Shown piece by piece: positions 33,603 through 48,159 of a stretch of DNA of 64,000 nt. The notes beneath the pieces are model-generated. The model was not told where the DNA came from. It saw nothing but the letters and a program-made list of their open reading frames with translations, and did no database searches. Source of the DNA: Actinomadura_E scrupuli (GTDB lineage Bacteria; Actinomycetota; Actinomycetes; Streptosporangiales; Streptosporangiaceae); assembly GCF_050971785.1 (NCBI RefSeq), contig NZ_JBPCCU010000004.1, positions 434,001 through 498,000 on the forward strand, read 5' to 3'. Made by a program: the position numbers and the translations under genes. Numbering within the stretch: the first letter of the stretch is position 1; the number at the start of each line of letters is the position of its first letter.

Positions 33603-35457
33603 TGCGAGCATGGCGTCGGTGCTGCGCCGGGCACCTCCTCCCATCAAATTGGGAGTAATGGTGGGAGGCGCCTTCGTCCTGGCGGAGACTTTCTTGCTCT
33701 ATCCGCTCCGGCACGTCGCCTCGGTGAGCTCACTCGGCATCGTCTACCTTCTCGGTGTGCTGGTCGTCTCGGCCGGATGGGGCCCGGTGCTGGGGATCGC
33801 GACGGCGGTGGCCAGCGGTCTCGCCTACGACTACTTCCATCTCTCACCGGTTCATACCCTCACCACCTTCGACAGCCGGGGATGGGTGGTCTTCCCCGTC
33901 TTCCTCACCGTCGCCCTGCTGGCCAGTCATGTCGCGCAATGGGCCCGGGCACGGACCGTCGAGGCCGATGACAACCGGAGGACCGCCGACCTCATGGTCG
34001 AGCTCGCAAAAATCCTGCTGTGCACCCAGGACGTACGCTCGGCGCTGCCTACGGCATCACGCTGCCTCGCGCAGGCGCTCAAGTTGCCGTACGCGAAGAT
34101 CGAGCTCGCGGTGCTCGCCGCCGACGAGCGCCGTGTCGCGTTTCCGCTGCGTAATGAGGGGAAGACGATCGGCACGCTCCTGGTGCCCGCCGGACTGCCC
34201 GGTCCCACGAGGTGGCGTCTGCGCGACCAGGTGGTCCCCTCGCTGGAGGCCCTGGTGAGCGCGGCATGCGATCGCAGGGCGATGGCGGAGGCCGCGGAGG
34301 CCAGCCGCGATGACTTCCGCCGGATCGCGGAGGAGCAGGCCGGGCTGAGACGGGTCGCCACCTGCGTCGCCCGCGGAGTCGCGCAACCCGAGGTGTTCAA
34401 GGCGGTCGCCGGCGAGATGGGTCACATCCTGCAGGCGAGATACATCGGCATGACGCGCTTCGAACCTGACGGCATGATGACCATCGTCGGCAACTGGGCC
34501 GATCAACGCTTCTCCGACCGGCTGCTACCCCTCGGCTCACAATGGCTGATCCAGAAGGGCAGCGTTTCGGAGCGGGTGTGGCGGACCGGAAGACCAGAGC
34601 GGCTCGACAGGTACGAAGGGGACGGTGAGATCGCCACCTGGGCACGGGAGAAGGGGCTCAGATCCTCGGTCGGCTGCCCCATCGTGGTCGAGGGTCGCCT
34701 GTGGGGTGCCATGGTCGCCTTCTCGGTGGGAAGGGAGCCGCTGCCCGCGGGCACGGAAGAGCGCATGCTGCATTTCACCGAGCTCGTGGCGACCGCGATC
34801 GGGAACGCCGAGAGCCGTACGGAACTCACCGCCTCCCGCGCCCGCCTGGTCGCCTCGGCGGACCAGACCCGGCGCCGTATCGAGCGCGACCTGCACGACG
34901 GGGTGCAACAGCGCCTCATCGCACTCGGGCTCGAGCTGCGCGCGGCCGAAGCCACCATGCCCGCCGAACAACGGGAGCTCAGGACACGCCTGTCCCACAC
35001 GGCGAGAGGTCTGGCCGGGGTCGTCGAGGACCTGAGGGAGATCTCCCGCGGCCTCCACCCCGCGGTCCTCTCCAAGGGCGGCCTCGGGCCGGCCCTCAAA
35101 ATGCTCGCGCGCCGCTCCAGCATTCCGGTCGAGCTCAACATACGCGCCGACCGGCGTCCGGCCGAGCCCATCGAGGCGGCCGTCTACTACATCGCGTCGG
35201 AGGCGCTGACGAACGTGGCCAAGCACGCCCACGCGTCCCTCGTGCACATCGACCTCACCGTCGAGGACACGATCGTCCGGCTGTCGATCACTGACGACGG
35301 AGCCGGAGGGGCCAACCCGAGCCACGGCTCAGGACTCATCGGACTCATCGACCGTGTCGACGTGCTCGGCGGCAACATCGAGATCACGAGTCCGGTCGGG
35401 AACGGCACATCGCTCCACGTGACGATTCCCGTACATGAGCTGTCGGACGTGGCCTGA
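33598..35457 (+). CDS. Sensor histidine kinase (DUF4118-GAF-HisKA_3)
   Basis: 619 aa. Three or four N-terminal transmembrane helices of KdpD-like DUF4118 type (about 15-115), a short linker with a partial GAF-like part, a GAF domain (about 245-405), HisKA_3 with phospho-acceptor His in ERDLHDGVQQRLI, and a HATPase (ALTNVAKHA, DDGAGG, GSGLIGLIDRV). A NarL-type kinase divergent from a NarL-type regulator, so the pair is likely cognate. GTG at 33598 or ATG at 33610. The signal is unknown. Confidence 0.93.
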   Translation: MYASMASVLRRAPPPIKLGVMVGGAFVLAETFLLYPLRHVASVSSLGIVYLLGVLVVSAGWGPVLGIATAVASGLAYDYFHLSPVHTLTTFDSRGWVVFPVFLTVALLASHVAQWARARTVEADDNRRTADLMVELAKILLCTQDVRSALPTASRCLAQALKLPYAKIELAVLAADERRVAFPLRNEGKTIGTLLVPAGLPGPTRWRLRDQVVPSLEALVSAACDRRAMAEAAEASRDDFRRIAEEQAGLRRVATCVARGVAQPEVFKAVAGEMGHILQARYIGMTRFEPDGMMTIVGNWADQRFSDRLLPLGSQWLIQKGSVSERVWRTGRPERLDRYEGDGEIATWAREKGLRSSVGCPIVVEGRLWGAMVAFSVGREPLPAGTEERMLHFTELVATAIGNAESRTELTASRARLVASADQTRRRIERDLHDGVQQRLIALGLELRAAEATMPAEQRELRTRLSHTARGLAGVVEDLREISRGLHPAVLSKGGLGPALKMLARRSSIPVELNIRADRRPAEPIEAAVYYIASEALTNVAKHAHASLVHIDLTVEDTIVRLSITDDGAGGANPSHGSGLIGLIDRVDVLGGNIEITSPVGNGTSLHVTIPVHELSDVA

Positions 35458-35499
35458 CGTCCCGGCGGCCGCCGCGAGCGCAGAGGGTACGCTCGTCCC

Positions 35500-35940
35500 A
35501 TGGACCAGCAGCACCTTGCCAACCTCGCGCACCTGCGCCGGGCGCGGGATCTGGTCGACCGGGAGTACGCGCGTCCGCTCGACGTGCCGGCGATGGCCCG
35601 CCACGCGCTGATGTCGCCGGGGCACTTCTCCCGGGCGTTCCGGGCGGCCTACGGCGAGACGCCGTACAGCTACCTCATGACCCGGCGGGTCGAGCGGGCG
35701 ATGGCGCTGCTGCGCGCGGGCATGAGCGTGACCGACGCGTGCATGGCGGTCGGCTGTACCTCCCTCGGCTCGTTCAGCTCGCGATTCACCGAGCTCGTGG
35801 GGATGACGCCGAGCGCGTACCGGGCCCGGGAACACTGCGCCGTGCAGGCGATGCCCTCGTGTGTGGCCAAGGCGCGCACCCGGCCGACCCGGGGCCAACC
35901 GGTCAGGATCGGAGAAGCGGTCCGCGCAGCCGCCGTCTAG
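35500..35940 (+). CDS. AraC-family regulator (HTH domain only)
   Basis: 146 aa beginning with the two-HTH AraC DNA-binding domain (LDVPAMARHALMSPGHFSRAFRAAYGETPYSYLMTRR..., SLGSFSSRFTELVGMTPSAYR) and a short basic tail, with no ligand domain. The VOC gene starts 10 bp after the stop, so the two form an operon. Confidence 0.93.
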   Translation: MDQQHLANLAHLRRARDLVDREYARPLDVPAMARHALMSPGHFSRAFRAAYGETPYSYLMTRRVERAMALLRAGMSVTDACMAVGCTSLGSFSSRFTELVGMTPSAYRAREHCAVQAMPSCVAKARTRPTRGQPVRIGEAVRAAAV

Positions 35941-35950
35941 CGTTGAACAC

Positions 35951-36361
35951 ATGACCATTTCACTTCAGTACTGCCATATCACCGTCAACGACCTGGACGA
36001 GTCGCTCGCCTTCTACCGCGACGGGCTCGGCCTCGAGGTCCGCAACGACGTCGCCTCGGACGGGTTCCGCTGGGTCACCCTCGGCAGCGAGTCCCAGCCG
36101 GACCTCGAGATCGTTCTCTCCGAACCGCACGCCGGCCGGTCCCAAGCCGACGGGGACGCCCTCCAGGAACTGCTCATCAAGGGTGTCCTGCCGATGGTCG
36201 TGTTCCGCACCGACGATCTCGACGCGACCTTCGAGAGGGTGCGGGCCTCCGGCGCCGAGGTGCTGCAGGAGCCCATCGACCAGCCCTGGGGCCCGCGCGA
36301 CTGCGCGTTCCGGGACCCCTCGGGCAACACGGTGCGCATCTCGCAGGCGCCCAAGGCATGA
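35951..36361 (+). CDS. VOC (glyoxalase-like) superfamily protein
   Basis: 136 aa: YCHITVNDLDESLAFYRDGLGLEV, MVVFRTDDLDATFERV and CAFRDPSGNTVRISQ are typical of the glyoxalase/bleomycin-resistance fold. Cotranscribed with the AraC-type regulator, a common arrangement in actinomycetes. Substrate unknown. Confidence 0.92.
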   Translation: MTISLQYCHITVNDLDESLAFYRDGLGLEVRNDVASDGFRWVTLGSESQPDLEIVLSEPHAGRSQADGDALQELLIKGVLPMVVFRTDDLDATFERVRASGAEVLQEPIDQPWGPRDCAFRDPSGNTVRISQAPKA

Positions 36362-36697
36362 CCATCGGGAGCACTGCGCTCCCGCGCGTCGCCGGCACCG
36401 GGCAGGACGACCCCGGTGCCGGCGGCGCGCGCGGCGTCTTTGTCGCCGCCTGACAAACGCACCGGCGCCCGCCCGCGGCTAGTCTGGACGTACCCCCGAG
36501 TCCACGAGCCGCCGCGCGACCAAGATCACCCCTGCTGCATGGCACACCACCCGACGGCGGTTTGTGGGAGCCCAACAACTCTGGCCGCGAAACACGCTTA
36601 GCTCCCGCCATTCCGGGATGCGGGGGCAGCCGAGAGTATGTACCCCGGTAGCGGCGGGGACGGCCGCCGTGTTCACCGTCTTCGAAAGGCCCGCTCA
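36362..36697. other. Gene-free region before the carboxylase gene
   Basis: 336 bp with no supported gene. It should carry the promoter of the large carboxylase, but I cannot point to a convincing -35/-10 pair. Confidence 0.5.
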
Positions 36698-42187
<5,490 letters not shown>

Positions 42188-42279
42188 CGAGTCGCATGAG
42201 CCGGCGGGTGGCTAACGGTTGCGATGCTGTCTCCACATCCGCCCGGACGCAGATGCCGGGTACACCGTAGAAAGCAGGC

Positions 42280-44196
42280 ATGGCCGACTCTCCTCTGCTC
42301 CCGTCCTCGTCCTGCCAGGAACCGTCCCTCCGGCCCTCCGCGGAGGCCGGCGAACCCTGCGGAGCGGCCGTCACCGCCGATGGCCGTTGCCTGGCGCACC
42401 TGGATCCGAACGCTCTGGACGCCCATCTCGCCGAGCTCACGCCAGGTGCTCCCGTCCATGCCCGTGGTGTCGTCTTCTCCGCAGGGCTGCTCCAACGCCT
42501 GACGGCCGTCCTTCGCCTGCCGGACGGCACCGGCTCCATCGGCGACGCCGACTTCAACGGCGCGACTTTCGCGGAGCTCGCCTCCTTCACTGGAGTGACC
42601 TTTACGGGGCGTGCCGACTTCGCCGGCGCGACTTTCGCAGGGGTCGCCTTTTTCGCCGGCGCGACCTTCACCAGGGGCGTCTTCTGCCGCAAGGCGACTT
42701 TCGCCGATGGCGCCCACTTCGCCGGTGCCCACTTCACCGAGGTCGCCAATTTCGGTGACGTGACCTTCACCAAGGTCGCGAACTTCGGTGACGTGACCTT
42801 CACCGGGGTCGCGAACTTCGCCGGCGCGTCCTTCGCGGAGATCTCCTACTTCGTCGGTGCGGCCTTCACCGACGCCCTCCTCTTCCGCGACGCCACCTTC
42901 TCCGGAGATTCCAACTTCAGCGGCGCGACGTTCGCCACCGACGCCTACTTCCATCAGCTGACGTTCCAGGCCGCCAGTTTCAGCGGTGCGACGTTCTCCA
43001 GGGACGCCGACTTCAGCGATACGACGTTCGCCGGGACCGCCGACTTCAGCGGTGCGGCCTTCACAGGTACCGGCGATTTCGGGGGAGTGGCGTTTGGAGG
43101 TACGGCGCACCTGCGAGGTCCAGCGGCCCGGCTGAACCTCGAGCGGGCCGAGGTGTCGGGAGAACTGGTGGTGGAGGGGCCGATCGCCGAGCTCTCGGTG
43201 GTGGGAATGCGGTCGTCCGGCCGGGTGGCGTTGCGGTTGCGCGGTACCGAGGTGGACGTCGAGGACGCGGTGTTCACCGGGCCGTTCACGATGCACGGTC
43301 TGCAGCATCCGGAGGAAGGGGTCGACGAGGCCCACCTGCCGGTGACCGGCTCTGGCGGGGTCCGTCCGGTGGCGGTGGTCTCGTTGCGGGGGATGGACGC
43401 CGAGAGGCTGGTGCTCACCGATGTCGACCTCAGCCGGTGCCGCTTCACCGGTATCCATCGTCTCGACCAGATCAAGTTCGACGGCCGGTGCGTCTTCGCC
43501 ACCGATCCCTCCGGAGCGCGGCAGGTGCTGGTGGAGGAACACCACTGGCGGCACGACCAGCAGTCCAGGAGGGCCGAACGGTGGACGGCCGCACCAGACG
43601 GGGTGGAGGTGGTGGGACCGGATCGGCTGCAGGTGCTGTATCGCCAACTTCGTAAGGCATTCGAGGAGGGGAAGAACGAGCCGGGAGCGGCGGATTTCTA
43701 CTACGGCGAGATGGAGATGCGACGCGCGGTCATGCGGGACAACCTCCGCCGGGAGGGATTGCTGGCGATCGTGCAGAGAGGCCGCCGCCCGGACCGGTGG
43801 ATCCTGAACGCCTACTGGGCGACGTCGGGGTACGCGCTGCGGGCCCGCCGTGCGCTGATCTGCCTTGCCGGAGTGGTCGCGGCGACGATCGTGACGTTGA
43901 CGCTCTGGGGATTCCCGGCCACCGGCAAGGACCTGAAGGCCGACGGGACCCTGTCCGCCACCGGCACCGGCACCGTTCAGCCGATCAGGGTGACCGTGCA
44001 TCAGTCCGAACCCACGGAGCAGCTTTCCGACCGGATCGAGAAGGCCACCGAGATCACCCTGAACGCCGTCATCTTTCGCGCCCCGGACACCGAGCTCACC
44101 ACCACCGGCCGGTACGTCGACATCACCGCCCGGATCCTCGGCCCGCTGTTCCTCGGCTTCTCTGTGCTCGCCGTCCGCAACCGTGTCAAACGCTGA
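42280..44196 (+). CDS. Pentapeptide-repeat membrane protein
   Basis: 638 aa. Residues 85-270 are about 37 tandem A(D/N/S)F-type pentapeptides (ADFNG ATFAE LASFT GVTFT ...), which fold as a right-handed quadrilateral beta-helix. A shorter helical part (FYYGEMEMRRAVMRD) follows, then two hydrophobic segments (about 525-550 and 610-630) that suggest membrane insertion at the C-terminus. The DNA of the repeats is itself repetitive. Function unknown; not of the gyrase-protecting Qnr/MfpA size. Confidence 0.88.
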   Translation: MADSPLLPSSSCQEPSLRPSAEAGEPCGAAVTADGRCLAHLDPNALDAHLAELTPGAPVHARGVVFSAGLLQRLTAVLRLPDGTGSIGDADFNGATFAELASFTGVTFTGRADFAGATFAGVAFFAGATFTRGVFCRKATFADGAHFAGAHFTEVANFGDVTFTKVANFGDVTFTGVANFAGASFAEISYFVGAAFTDALLFRDATFSGDSNFSGATFATDAYFHQLTFQAASFSGATFSRDADFSDTTFAGTADFSGAAFTGTGDFGGVAFGGTAHLRGPAARLNLERAEVSGELVVEGPIAELSVVGMRSSGRVALRLRGTEVDVEDAVFTGPFTMHGLQHPEEGVDEAHLPVTGSGGVRPVAVVSLRGMDAERLVLTDVDLSRCRFTGIHRLDQIKFDGRCVFATDPSGARQVLVEEHHWRHDQQSRRAERWTAAPDGVEVVGPDRLQVLYRQLRKAFEEGKNEPGAADFYYGEMEMRRAVMRDNLRREGLLAIVQRGRRPDRWILNAYWATSGYALRARRALICLAGVVAATIVTLTLWGFPATGKDLKADGTLSATGTGTVQPIRVTVHQSEPTEQLSDRIEKATEITLNAVIFRAPDTELTTTGRYVDITARILGPLFLGFSVLAVRNRVKR

Positions 44197-44406
44197 AGCC
44201 GGGGTGCCCCCCGGCTGCCCACAGAGGAGCCGGTGGGGGAACCGTGGCATGTTCTTGGTGTGCGCGTAGTCAGGGTCTGACTCTTCACTGGATACGATCA
44301 AATTTCGTAAGTTGTGTTCGGATCAGGCGCCGACCAGGCGCTGGGGCAGTGCCATCTCGGCGCATCGAGAGCGTCGGCCGCCCCCAACACCAGCAAGGGA
44401 CATCCA

Positions 44407-44823
44407 ATGTCTACTTTCTGGGAACTCAAACACCGGCTCGGCGAGGCGATCAACGCTCACGATCTGCAGGGAGTGCTCGACTGCTACAGTCCAGACGCGG
44501 TCTACGTCACGCCATCGGGTGTGGCAGAAGGACATGAGCAGATCGCCTGGTACTACGAACAGATATTCAAGGGCTTCCCGGATCTCCGGCTGACGCCGTG
44601 GTTCGAGCTCGGCGACTGCGACAACCCGGCGGTCACAGAATGGACGATGACCGGGACGCATGACGGCCCCTTCCTGCTACCGGACGGGCGTGAGCTGGAA
44701 GGAACGGGCCGTCCCATCACTCTTCGGTCTACCTGCTCTACTTTCGTCGAGAACGGTAAGATCAAACGCATCGCGAATACTTCGACCAGTTGGAGCTGTA
44801 CAGCCAGCTGGGCTTCGGCCTGA
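44407..44823 (+). CDS. SnoaL-like/nuclear transport factor 2 fold protein, 3' frameshift
   Basis: 138 aa as read: STFWELKHRLGEAINAHDLQGVLDCYSPDAVYVTPSG... is a SnoaL-like polyketide-cyclase/ester-fold domain. The last 17 residues (TSTSWSCTASWASA) look out of frame. Reading from 44772 in the -1 frame restores REYFDQLELYSQLGFGL, the usual ending of such proteins, so one base seems lost near 44772. ATG with AAGGGA upstream. Confidence 0.75.
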   Translation: MSTFWELKHRLGEAINAHDLQGVLDCYSPDAVYVTPSGVAEGHEQIAWYYEQIFKGFPDLRLTPWFELGDCDNPAVTEWTMTGTHDGPFLLPDGRELEGTGRPITLRSTCSTFVENGKIKRIANTSTSWSCTASWASA

Positions 44824-45162
44824 AAGAGCTCAATTCCGCCGCTGCGTCACCCGAGAGGGAAACGCGAGCATGCGCAGTTCCTGCCTCTCCTGCTCCTGCG
44901 CGGAGAGACGCTCATTCGTTGGGAGACAGGCCAACGGGGATCCGGAAACTGCTGTCATGGCCTGGACGTTCGACTGGGGCACGGCCTTAGACGGTGGTGG
45001 TCTGAGCTGAGTTCAAGCCGTGTCCGGCGGCCTCGAAGCGGTTACAGGGCGTACGTCTCGTGGCATGGTACGTGGTCGCCGCTTCCAGCTTCGTCCGCAA
45101 CCCACTGATGAACGCACTGTTGTTGGTGTAGCGGTAGTACTGGATCGCGATCTGCCGTGCCG
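44824..45162. other. Gene-poor region with possible decayed coding fragment
   Basis: 339 bp between the frameshifted SnoaL-like gene and the convergent peptidase. On the minus strand one frame gives an uninterrupted segment, IAIQYYRYTNNSAFISGLR, without a start. It reads like the tail of a lost gene, possibly a transposase, but I do not recognise it. The plus strand continues the SnoaL-like alternate frame to 44990. Confidence 0.35.
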
Positions 45163-47295
45163 CTACGCCGGGCCGCCTCCAGCGGCGGTCTCGTGGAGAC
45201 GGACGGTCCTCTCCTCCGGCGACAGACCGGTGTGTTCTCCGGCGAAGGCGAGGATGTCCGCGGCCAGGGCGCGTTCTTTGCTCGCGGGGAAGGCGGAGTG
45301 GGCGGTGTCGGGTTCTCGGCGCATGAGGATCGGCCGGTCACCGCCGGTGGCGTGCTGGAGGGCCGCGCACATCTTGGTGACGTGGGCCTCTCCGGTCTGC
45401 AGATCGGTCACCGCCCCGGTGAGGAGGAAGGCGGGATAGCGCGCTCCGGGCGTGACGTTGTGGTACGGGGAGTAGGTGAGCAACCATGGCAGTTGCTCGG
45501 CTTGGGAGGCGCTACCGAATTCGTCCGTCCATGTGCATCCCAGGCCGAAGTGTTCGTAGCGCACCATGTCACAGAGCGGGCCTTCGGCGATGACCGCGGC
45601 GTACAGGTCCGGTCGCTGTACGGCGGCGGCGGTGACCAGTAGTCCGCCGGCGGATTGGCCGTAGATCGTCAGTTGGTCGCGGGTGGTCCGGCCGGTGTTG
45701 ATGAGCCAGGTCGCGGCGTCGTTGAAGTCGCTGACCGTGCGGTGCTTGTGCGGACCGCGGCCGGCGTCGTGCCAGTGCTGGCCCTCTTCGCCGCCTCCGC
45801 GTACACAGGCGACCGCGTAGGTGCCGCCGGCGGCCACCCATGCGGCCGCCAGGGGGAAGAACCATGGGCGCATCGGCATGCCGAAGCTGCCGTAGCCGTA
45901 AAGGAGGGTGGGGCGGGGGCCCCGATGTTCTTCGGCCGGGGTGAACAGGAACAGTGTGATCTCGGTGCCGTCGCCGGCGTGACAGCGAACGCTGCGGCTG
46001 CGGATCTCTGGCGTGTCTCCGGCCATTGTCGCGCCGGTCTCGTGTTCCGTCTCCCCGCTGATGGCGTCGTAGCGATAGATGGTGGGGGGCGTGGTCGCGT
46101 CGCAGTAACTGAACCATGCGCGATGTCCGGATGGGACGTCCGCGCGCAGCGATGACACGACGCCCGCGCCGGGAAGGGGCAGACCGGTGAGCAGCCGGCC
46201 ACTGGCCAGGTCGTGCAGTGCCAGGGCGGAGGCGCCGTGGCGGGTGCGTGCCACCAGCAGCAGGGGCCGCGGAAGTGCCGGGTCGTCCAGGACCAGGCAC
46301 TCGTCCAGAGGGGCCTGGGGATCTTCGGCCACCAGCGTGCGCCAGGCGGCCGGGTCGGTGTCGTGCCGGTGCGCCGTACAGATGCGGCCGCACGGGGCCT
46401 GGTGGTCGGTGACCAGCAGCAGATCGCCGCCGGCCAGGAAGCGGGGGAGAACCCGGGCGCGTACGGTGCGTCCGTCCACGAGCCTGACGAAATGCGGGGC
46501 CGCCGGATCGATCAGCTCGGCCACGTGCACGTCGTTGTGCGAGGCGGGCCCGGCCATCGCGGTGATCGCCAGATGACGGCCGTCGGCGCTGACCGTGAGC
46601 CCGTAATAGTGGTCCGGCGCGTCGGCGCCGCCGAACACCGTCGCATCGGTCTGCCAGGGCGAACCGATCCGATGCAACCTCACCCGCCGCTGCAGACGCA
46701 TGTCGCCGGGGGCCAGTTCCTCATCGGGAACACGGCTGACGTAGTAGAACGCCTCCCCTCCCGGCAGCCAGGCGAGCGAGGTGTTACGCGCTCGTGGCAA
46801 CGGCCCGTCCACCGTCTCGCCGGTACGCACGTCCAGCACCATGATGTCGCTGCCGGGCCGCTCGGCGACCTCCAGCTGGACGGCCACACGTTCGCCCTCG
46901 CGCGATGGCCACCAGGCGAACAGCCCGGTATGGCCGGACGGATCGATCTCTACCGGATCGACCAGCACCCGCCTGTTGCCCTCGGCGTCCACGACGAGCA
47001 GGCGCCGTTGCTCGTCCCCGCGGAGCTGCTCGGCGAGGAACATGACCGGACCACGCACCAGCGGAGGCTCCGACACCCCGAAGGACGACACCTGATCCAG
47101 CAAGGACGCCCACGATCGCTTCGCACGCCATCCGGCGCGACAGGCGCGGAAGAGACGATCCTGGGCCGCCGCCCAGTCGCGCACGTGCGCATCATCGCCG
47201 TCTTCCAGCCACCGATAGGGATCGGATACCAGGAATCCGAACAGATCCTCCACCACATCGCTGCGCCAAGCGGCAGGGTAGGACAATCGCACCAT
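45163..47295 (-). CDS. Second prolyl oligopeptidase family S9 enzyme
   Basis: 710 aa, colinear with the lanthipeptide-operon peptidase: PDPYRWLED-like SDPYRWLEDGD, the WLPGGEAF motif, LYGYGSFG, and a hydrolase domain with GQSAGG (Ser), TDLQTGEAHVTKM (Asp aligned to the other enzyme's triad Asp) and TAHSAF (His). No signal peptide. ATG at 47295 has GGGGGG 6 nt upstream; an earlier in-frame start at 47331 is less likely. No lanthipeptide gene lies nearby, so it could serve the 2-11 kb operon in trans or another peptide. Confidence 0.9.
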   Translation of the reverse strand: MVRLSYPAAWRSDVVEDLFGFLVSDPYRWLEDGDDAHVRDWAAAQDRLFRACRAGWRAKRSWASLLDQVSSFGVSEPPLVRGPVMFLAEQLRGDEQRRLLVVDAEGNRRVLVDPVEIDPSGHTGLFAWWPSREGERVAVQLEVAERPGSDIMVLDVRTGETVDGPLPRARNTSLAWLPGGEAFYYVSRVPDEELAPGDMRLQRRVRLHRIGSPWQTDATVFGGADAPDHYYGLTVSADGRHLAITAMAGPASHNDVHVAELIDPAAPHFVRLVDGRTVRARVLPRFLAGGDLLLVTDHQAPCGRICTAHRHDTDPAAWRTLVAEDPQAPLDECLVLDDPALPRPLLLVARTRHGASALALHDLASGRLLTGLPLPGAGVVSSLRADVPSGHRAWFSYCDATTPPTIYRYDAISGETEHETGATMAGDTPEIRSRSVRCHAGDGTEITLFLFTPAEEHRGPRPTLLYGYGSFGMPMRPWFFPLAAAWVAAGGTYAVACVRGGGEEGQHWHDAGRGPHKHRTVSDFNDAATWLINTGRTTRDQLTIYGQSAGGLLVTAAAVQRPDLYAAVIAEGPLCDMVRYEHFGLGCTWTDEFGSASQAEQLPWLLTYSPYHNVTPGARYPAFLLTGAVTDLQTGEAHVTKMCAALQHATGGDRPILMRREPDTAHSAFPASKERALAADILAFAGEHTGLSPEERTVRLHETAAGGGPA

Positions 47296-47324
47296 GAACG
47301 CCCCCCAAAATGCATCGCCCCGCC

Positions 47325-47371
47325 TGCGCACAGGTCGAGGTACTGCGGCCTGTGCGCACCGCAGTACCTCG
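47325..47371. repeat. Two interlocked perfect inverted repeats
   Basis: TGCGCACAGG (47325-47334) pairs with 47349-47358, and CGAGGTACTGCGG (47336-47348) pairs with 47359-47371. The order is A-B-A'-B' with only one unpaired base. It lies 30-76 bp upstream of the second prolyl-oligopeptidase start. Confidence 0.85.
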
Positions 47372-47781
47372 GCTCATTCAGCTACGACTCGCCGCGAAGA
47401 ATGTCCGCCTGCCAGCCGCGCACGCCCCCACATCGGGCAGCAGGAGTGGTTTCACGATACGGTAGGTGTCCATTCATGTCAGCCTCCCGGATCTGTCGAT
47501 TCGCCCGGAATGGGCGATTACGGCAACAACTCTACCCGTGCCTGCGATCGGATAAACACGGGTGTCGCTCGCGACGGTGAGCGTTAATCCCCGTGAATCC
47601 TCGGCGCGTGCGGACCGGAGAGCCGGCCGGCCGTATTGGTTATTCCGCGGCTAAAATTACGTGCAAGAGAAGAAGGCGTACCGGTATGCCATGTGAGGAT
47701 CGATCTCGCGCAAAAGTAATTCCAAGCCTTTTCGCCGGGCGCGAGATCGTGGACCGGCACGCGCCTGACCCCTAAGACCAG

Positions 47782-47815
47782 AAAACCCGGCTCGGACACG
47801 TGGTCTGAACCGGGT
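47782..47815 (-). terminator. Terminator of the Gly-Cys-Val tRNA transcript
   Basis: On the minus strand ACCCGG...CCGGGT is followed by TTT, right after tRNA-Val. The stem is short and the loop long, but the position is right for the end of the tRNA operon. Confidence 0.6.
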
Positions 47816-47822
47816 GATGTGG

Positions 47823-47894
47823 TGGGCGATACTGGGATTGAACCAGTGACCTCTTCCGTGTCAGGGAAGCGCTCTCCCGCTGAGCTAATCGCCC
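47823..47894 (-). tRNA. tRNA-Val(GAC)
   Basis: Canonical: acceptor GGGCGAT/ATCGCCC, anticodon loop CTGACAC (GAC), T-arm CTGG-TTCAATC-CCAG, A73 and an encoded CCA (to 47820). Third gene of a Gly-Cys-Val cluster typical of actinomycete chromosomes. Confidence 0.96.
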
Positions 47895-47907
47895 GGGAAC
47901 CTGCTCG

Positions 47908-47978
47908 AGGTGGAGACGGGATTTGAACCCGTGTACACGGCTTTGCAGGCCGTTGCCTCGCCTCTCGGCCACTCCACC
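47908..47978 (-). tRNA. tRNA-Cys(GCA)
   Basis: Canonical: acceptor GGTGGAG/CTCCACC, anticodon GCA in CTGCAAA, T-arm ACGGG-TTCAAAT-CCCGT, U73. Normal counterpart of the aberrant Cys gene in the array at 25,936. Confidence 0.96.
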
Positions 47979-48005
47979 GTGAGGCCGACCTGGGTGGCCC
48001 CTCAG

Positions 48006-48077
48006 AGCGGAAGACGGGATTCGAACCCGCGACCCTCACCTTGGCAAGGTGATGCTCTACCACTGAGCCACTTCCGC
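48006..48077 (-). tRNA. tRNA-Gly(GCC)
   Basis: Canonical: acceptor GCGGAAG/CTTCCGC, anticodon arm with TTGCCAA loop, T-arm GCGGG-TTCGAAT-CCCGT, U73. First gene of the Gly-Cys-Val transcript. Confidence 0.96.
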
Positions 48078-48159
48078 GTGCCGGCCCTGGGCTGCCGCCC
48101 CGGTCCAACGACGTAAACTCTAGCGGACTCGGCGACCTCTCCGTGCACACACCACGGGG

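Larger units (their letters stand above)
47296..47819. other. Gene-free region between the peptidase and the Val-Cys-Gly tRNAs
   Basis: About 520 bp, AT-richer in 47480-47720. It holds the interlocked inverted repeats at 47325-47371, the probable peptidase promoter and the tRNA terminator. I see no gene. Confidence 0.6.

Noticed and set aside
47823..48077. Attachment site of an integrated element in the Gly-Cys-Val tRNA cluster
   Set aside because: No integrase gene and no duplicated tRNA 3' end were found in the window.
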